DNA of 9,237 nt from JBBIJH01 sp037446075. GTDB lineage: Bacteria > Bacteroidota > Ignavibacteria > UBA10030 > JAHEZR01. Positions 7,146 to 9,237 of the stretch are shown piece after piece (the stretch's first letter is position 1; each line of letters opens with the position of its first letter). The stretch spans positions 1-9,237 of the forward strand of contig JBBIJH010000105.1 of NCBI GenBank assembly GCA_037446075.1, read 5' to 3'. Made by a program: the position numbers and the translations under genes. A model generated the notes under the pieces. It was not told where the DNA came from. It did no database searches and saw only the letters and a list, made by a program, of their open reading frames with translations.

Positions 7146-8171
7146 TCACGGTTTCTTCTCTTTCCAATCGTGATAGTTCTTACGGATATCTTCCAGGACT
7201 TCTCTGTCGATGAGGTCATCGTTCCGAACTCGCTCGTCATAGTTTTCCCAGTACATGAAATCCTGGAGGGATTTCTTCGTCACCGCATCGAAAGTGCCAT
7301 TGACCTCGCCCTTGTAGAATCCGCGGTCCCGCATGATCTGTTGAAGCTCGCGACACAATACAGCGTCGATTTTGACAAGATTCCTGGGATCTGTCTTAAA
7401 GAAATACAACTTATGAATGGAGTAGAGTCGCTCGAGTTCCTGCAACGGATGGGGGTGGTCATAAATACTGATGTCAATGAAATTGTCTAGCGCGCCTTGA
7501 TACCCCGCTCCTTTGCGGACTACAAGCAGCGCCGCGGACTGTTCTCCCCGGCGGTCTCCTCCCGCTTTTCCTCCCGCAACGAGAGCCGCGACAAGTTTGT
7601 CTGCCAACGATCCCCGCGTGTCCTGAAACGTCCTCACCATTGCCTCAATCGTCTCCTTCCCAACGAGAATATTCCCCTGCGCTGCGAAGTACTTGCCTGC
7701 CACAATCTCTCCCCTCGTTCCCCAGTTGCCGCCAGCATTCCCGCCCGCCCAATCAAACGTATTTCGACCCGTCCACGTAGCAGCATTCCCTTTCGCGTCC
7801 ACGATGCCTGCTTGACGTTCGTCTCGGAGCGAGTCATTTGCAATAAGAATCCTCAGCGCTTCCTCCGCTGTCGCGCCATTCTGGATCAGTGCTAAACCCT
7901 TTGGCCCGTAGCTTGCGTTGGCAAGAGCTTGTGTAGCCACCGCCCCAACGTTCGCTTCCGCCCAAGGCACGACCGCACGGACGTTCGGGAATTTCGACTG
8001 CACCGCCACGCCAAGGTCGCCGGTTTCTGGATCGTATGCCGCAATCGAAAAAGTGCATGTAAGCATGTCGCTCGCGTGGGAGTGCACTGTCTCCCGATGT
8101 TGAAGAATTACCGTGAAGAAGAGTGATACTGAGCTAAGAACGGAGATGAGGGCAAGGGAAGCGTATCTCAT
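7146..8171 (-). CDS. Exported DUF1028 (Ntn-hydrolase-like) protein with C-terminal peptidoglycan-binding-like domain
   Basis: This 341-residue protein begins with a hydrophobic segment (about 4-24) that acts as a signal peptide or anchor, possibly cleaved after 'HSHA' (34). Residues about 38-240 match DUF1028: 'TFSIAAYDPETGDLGVAVQSK' (40-60), 'AVVPWAEANVGAVATQALAN' (66-85), 'YGPKGLALI' (88-96) and 'GNWGTRGEIVAGKYFAAQGNILV' near 148-170. DUF1028 has been linked to the Ntn-hydrolase fold, with no established reaction as far as I know. Thr40 (T-F-S-I) is the residue that would be a nucleophile if processed. The C-terminal 75 residues ('ELQQIMRDRGFYKGEVNGTFDAVTKKSLQDFM') resemble a putative peptidoglycan-binding domain of the kind seen after DUF1028 in other proteins. 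The ATG at 8171 has GAGAGGA 8 bases upstream. It lies 38 bases before tdh, so co-transcription is likely. Substrate unknown. Confidence 0.85.
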   Translation of the reverse strand: MRYASLALISVLSSVSLFFTVILQHRETVHSHASDMLTCTFSIAAYDPETGDLGVAVQSKFPNVRAVVPWAEANVGAVATQALANASYGPKGLALIQNGATAEEALRILIANDSLRDERQAGIVDAKGNAATWTGRNTFDWAGGNAGGNWGTRGEIVAGKYFAAQGNILVGKETIEAMVRTFQDTRGSLADKLVAALVAGGKAGGDRRGEQSAALLVVRKGAGYQGALDNFIDISIYDHPHPLQELERLYSIHKLYFFKTDPRNLVKIDAVLCRELQQIMRDRGFYKGEVNGTFDAVTKKSLQDFMYWENYDERVRNDDLIDREVLEDIRKNYHDWKEKKP

Positions 8172-8261
8172 TGGAGAAATCCTCTCTCAGATGAAGGGCG
8201 AGGAACCGAAGGCATCTGGAAACTATCGAAAGGAATGAGAAAAAGCAATGGGTTTGTGAAG
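8172..8261. other. Intergenic gap between rsmB-type gene and DUF1028 gene
   Basis: These 90 bases separate two genes on the - strand and could hold the promoter of the DUF1028-tdh-kbl-acyltransferase group. I see no clear -35/-10 pair and no Bacteroidota-style TAnnTTTG box. I also see no hairpin with a T-run that would terminate the upstream gene. The ribosome-binding site of the DUF1028 gene lies at its low-coordinate end. Confidence 0.4.
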
Positions 8262-9237
8262 CTACACTGTTCTGATCAACCTGATTGCAAAAGACCCATC
8301 CATGCCGTGCCGATGCGGAAAGCTCTCGATATAGCCATCGACCGTGGTCAGTTCGGGTGCCACATGTTTTTTCGGATCCTCGATTGTAAAGCCTGAATGG
8401 CGCTCAAGGAATGTCTTCACGAGTTGCATGTTTTCTTCGGGTTCAATCGTGCAAGTGCTGTAAACGATGACCCCGCCGGGTTTCACTAGCCTTGCCGCAT
8501 TCTCGAGAAGTTCCATTTGAAGAACATTTAGATCGTTAATATCCTCAAGCTCTCGTTTCCACTTGATGTCAGGTTTTTTTGAGAGAACACCGAGCCCGCT
8601 GCAAGGGGCATCCACAAGAACACGGTCCGCGATCGGTCCCTGATATTTCGATCCGTCGTCGACAACGTACTTGACGTTTCGAATACCCAGCCTCTCGCAG
8701 TTCTCCCGGATCAGGTTCAACTTACTCTCGTACTTGTCGATCGCGATGATCTCGCCGGTGTTCTTCAGAAGCTCGCCAATGAAGGTGGTTTTCCCTCCGG
8801 GTGCAGCGCACAGATCGATGATCCGCTCTCCGGGTTGAGGAGAGAGGAGCAAGCAAGGCAATCCCGCGCTCTCGTCCTGGACTGTGAACAAGCCCTGTCG
8901 GAACGCTTCAGACTGTGAGATGTCGGCGAGGTGCTGAACTTTGATAAAATATTCCAGGTACGGCGATTTTGTGTACGGGACCTGATGCTGCTCCAGGTAG
9001 GCGATCATTGTGGGCACGTCGGTCTTCAACCGATTCACACGAAGGGTAAGTTCCGGCTTCTTGTTGTTCGCGATGAGAAGCTTTTCAGTCTCACTGAAAC
9101 CGTATCTCGACACCCATCGTTTCACCATCCACGCTGGATGGGAGTAGACGGTCGAGAGGTATTTCACAGGATCCTCCTCCGCGCTCGGATAGTGAATGTT
9201 ATTCAGAGTGCGGAGAATGTTTCTCAGGACGGCATTC
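8262..9237 (-). CDS. rsmB: 16S rRNA m5C967 methyltransferase-type protein (RsmB/Sun), N-terminus outside window
   Basis: This SAM-dependent RNA cytosine-C5 methyltransferase of the Nol1/Nop2/Sun family most likely modifies C967 of 16S rRNA. The frame stays open to the window edge, so the GTG at 9167 is internal. The residues before it, 'NAVLRNILRTL...YPSAEEDPVKYLS', match the end of the NusB-like domain and linker that RsmB has and shorter family members lack. 324 residues are visible. Numbered from the GTG, motif I is 'DLCAAPGGKT' (118-127), motif II is the acidic 'IAIDKYES' (141-148), motif IV is 'VDAPCSGLG' (185-193) with Cys189 for release, and motif VI is 'VYSTCTIEPEEN' (235-246) with catalytic Cys239. 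The C-terminus 'RHGMDGSFAIRLIR' is the usual end. Which family member it is rests on the linker, as the substrate cannot be proved. It stands 90 bases upstream of the DUF1028 gene and may be a separate unit. Confidence 0.92.
   Translation of the reverse strand, partial: NAVLRNILRTLNNIHYPSAEEDPVKYLSTVYSHPAWMVKRWVSRYGFSETEKLLIANNKKPELTLRVNRLKTDVPTMIAYLEQHQVPYTKSPYLEYFIKVQHLADISQSEAFRQGLFTVQDESAGLPCLLLSPQPGERIIDLCAAPGGKTTFIGELLKNTGEIIAIDKYESKLNLIRENCERLGIRNVKYVVDDGSKYQGPIADRVLVDAPCSGLGVLSKKPDIKWKRELEDINDLNVLQMELLENAARLVKPGGVIVYSTCTIEPEENMQLVKTFLERHSGFTIEDPKKHVAPELTTVDGYIESFPHRHGMDGSFAIRLIRTV

Noticed and set aside
8164..8185. Small GAGA...TCTC pairing around the ribosome-binding site of the DUF1028 gene
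   Set aside because: A stem of four pairs is too weak to argue for translational control.
9165..9167. GTG as the start codon of the rRNA methyltransferase
   Set aside because: The frame continues upstream to the window edge with residues that match the RsmB linker, so this is an internal valine codon.

Overview
The window comes from a Gram-negative bacterium of moderate GC content. It encodes an outer-membrane efflux channel and a periplasmic adaptor, so there is a double membrane. The gene set and protein style would fit the Bacteroidota/Chlorobiota/Ignavibacteriota side of the tree, but no marker gene here settles this and the placement is only a guess. All genes look like ordinary chromosomal genes. 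I see no mobile element, CRISPR array, tRNA or rRNA.

Left part, + strand (1-3291): a tripartite export locus. It has the C-terminal end of an HlyD/MacA-type adaptor (cut by the window edge), a MacB-type permease that overlaps it by 4 bases, and a TolC-family outer-membrane channel. A terminator-like hairpin lies between permease and channel. The permease carries no ATPase domain and no ATPase gene lies between these genes, so the nucleotide-binding subunit must be encoded upstream of the window or elsewhere.

Middle (3292-3460): a 169-base gap between convergent genes, with no confident terminator.

Right part, - strand (3461-9237), read from high to low coordinates: an RsmB-type 16S rRNA m5C methyltransferase (N-terminus beyond the window); a secreted or anchored DUF1028 protein with a C-terminal peptidoglycan-binding-like domain; a zinc-dependent L-threonine 3-dehydrogenase-like enzyme with an unusual insertion; 2-amino-3-ketobutyrate CoA ligase (Kbl); and a multi-pass membrane acyltransferase of the DUF1624/HGSNAT type. 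The last four are closely spaced (gaps of 38, 36 and 8 bases) and are probably co-transcribed. Tdh and Kbl together would convert L-threonine to glycine and acetyl-CoA. The membrane acyltransferase family uses acetyl-CoA, so its position directly after kbl is suggestive.

The points most worth a second look are the insertion in the dehydrogenase, the DUF1028/threonine-catabolism/acyltransferase gene cluster, and the hairpin that may separate expression of the outer-membrane channel from the rest of the pump. I found no clear case of an entirely new system.
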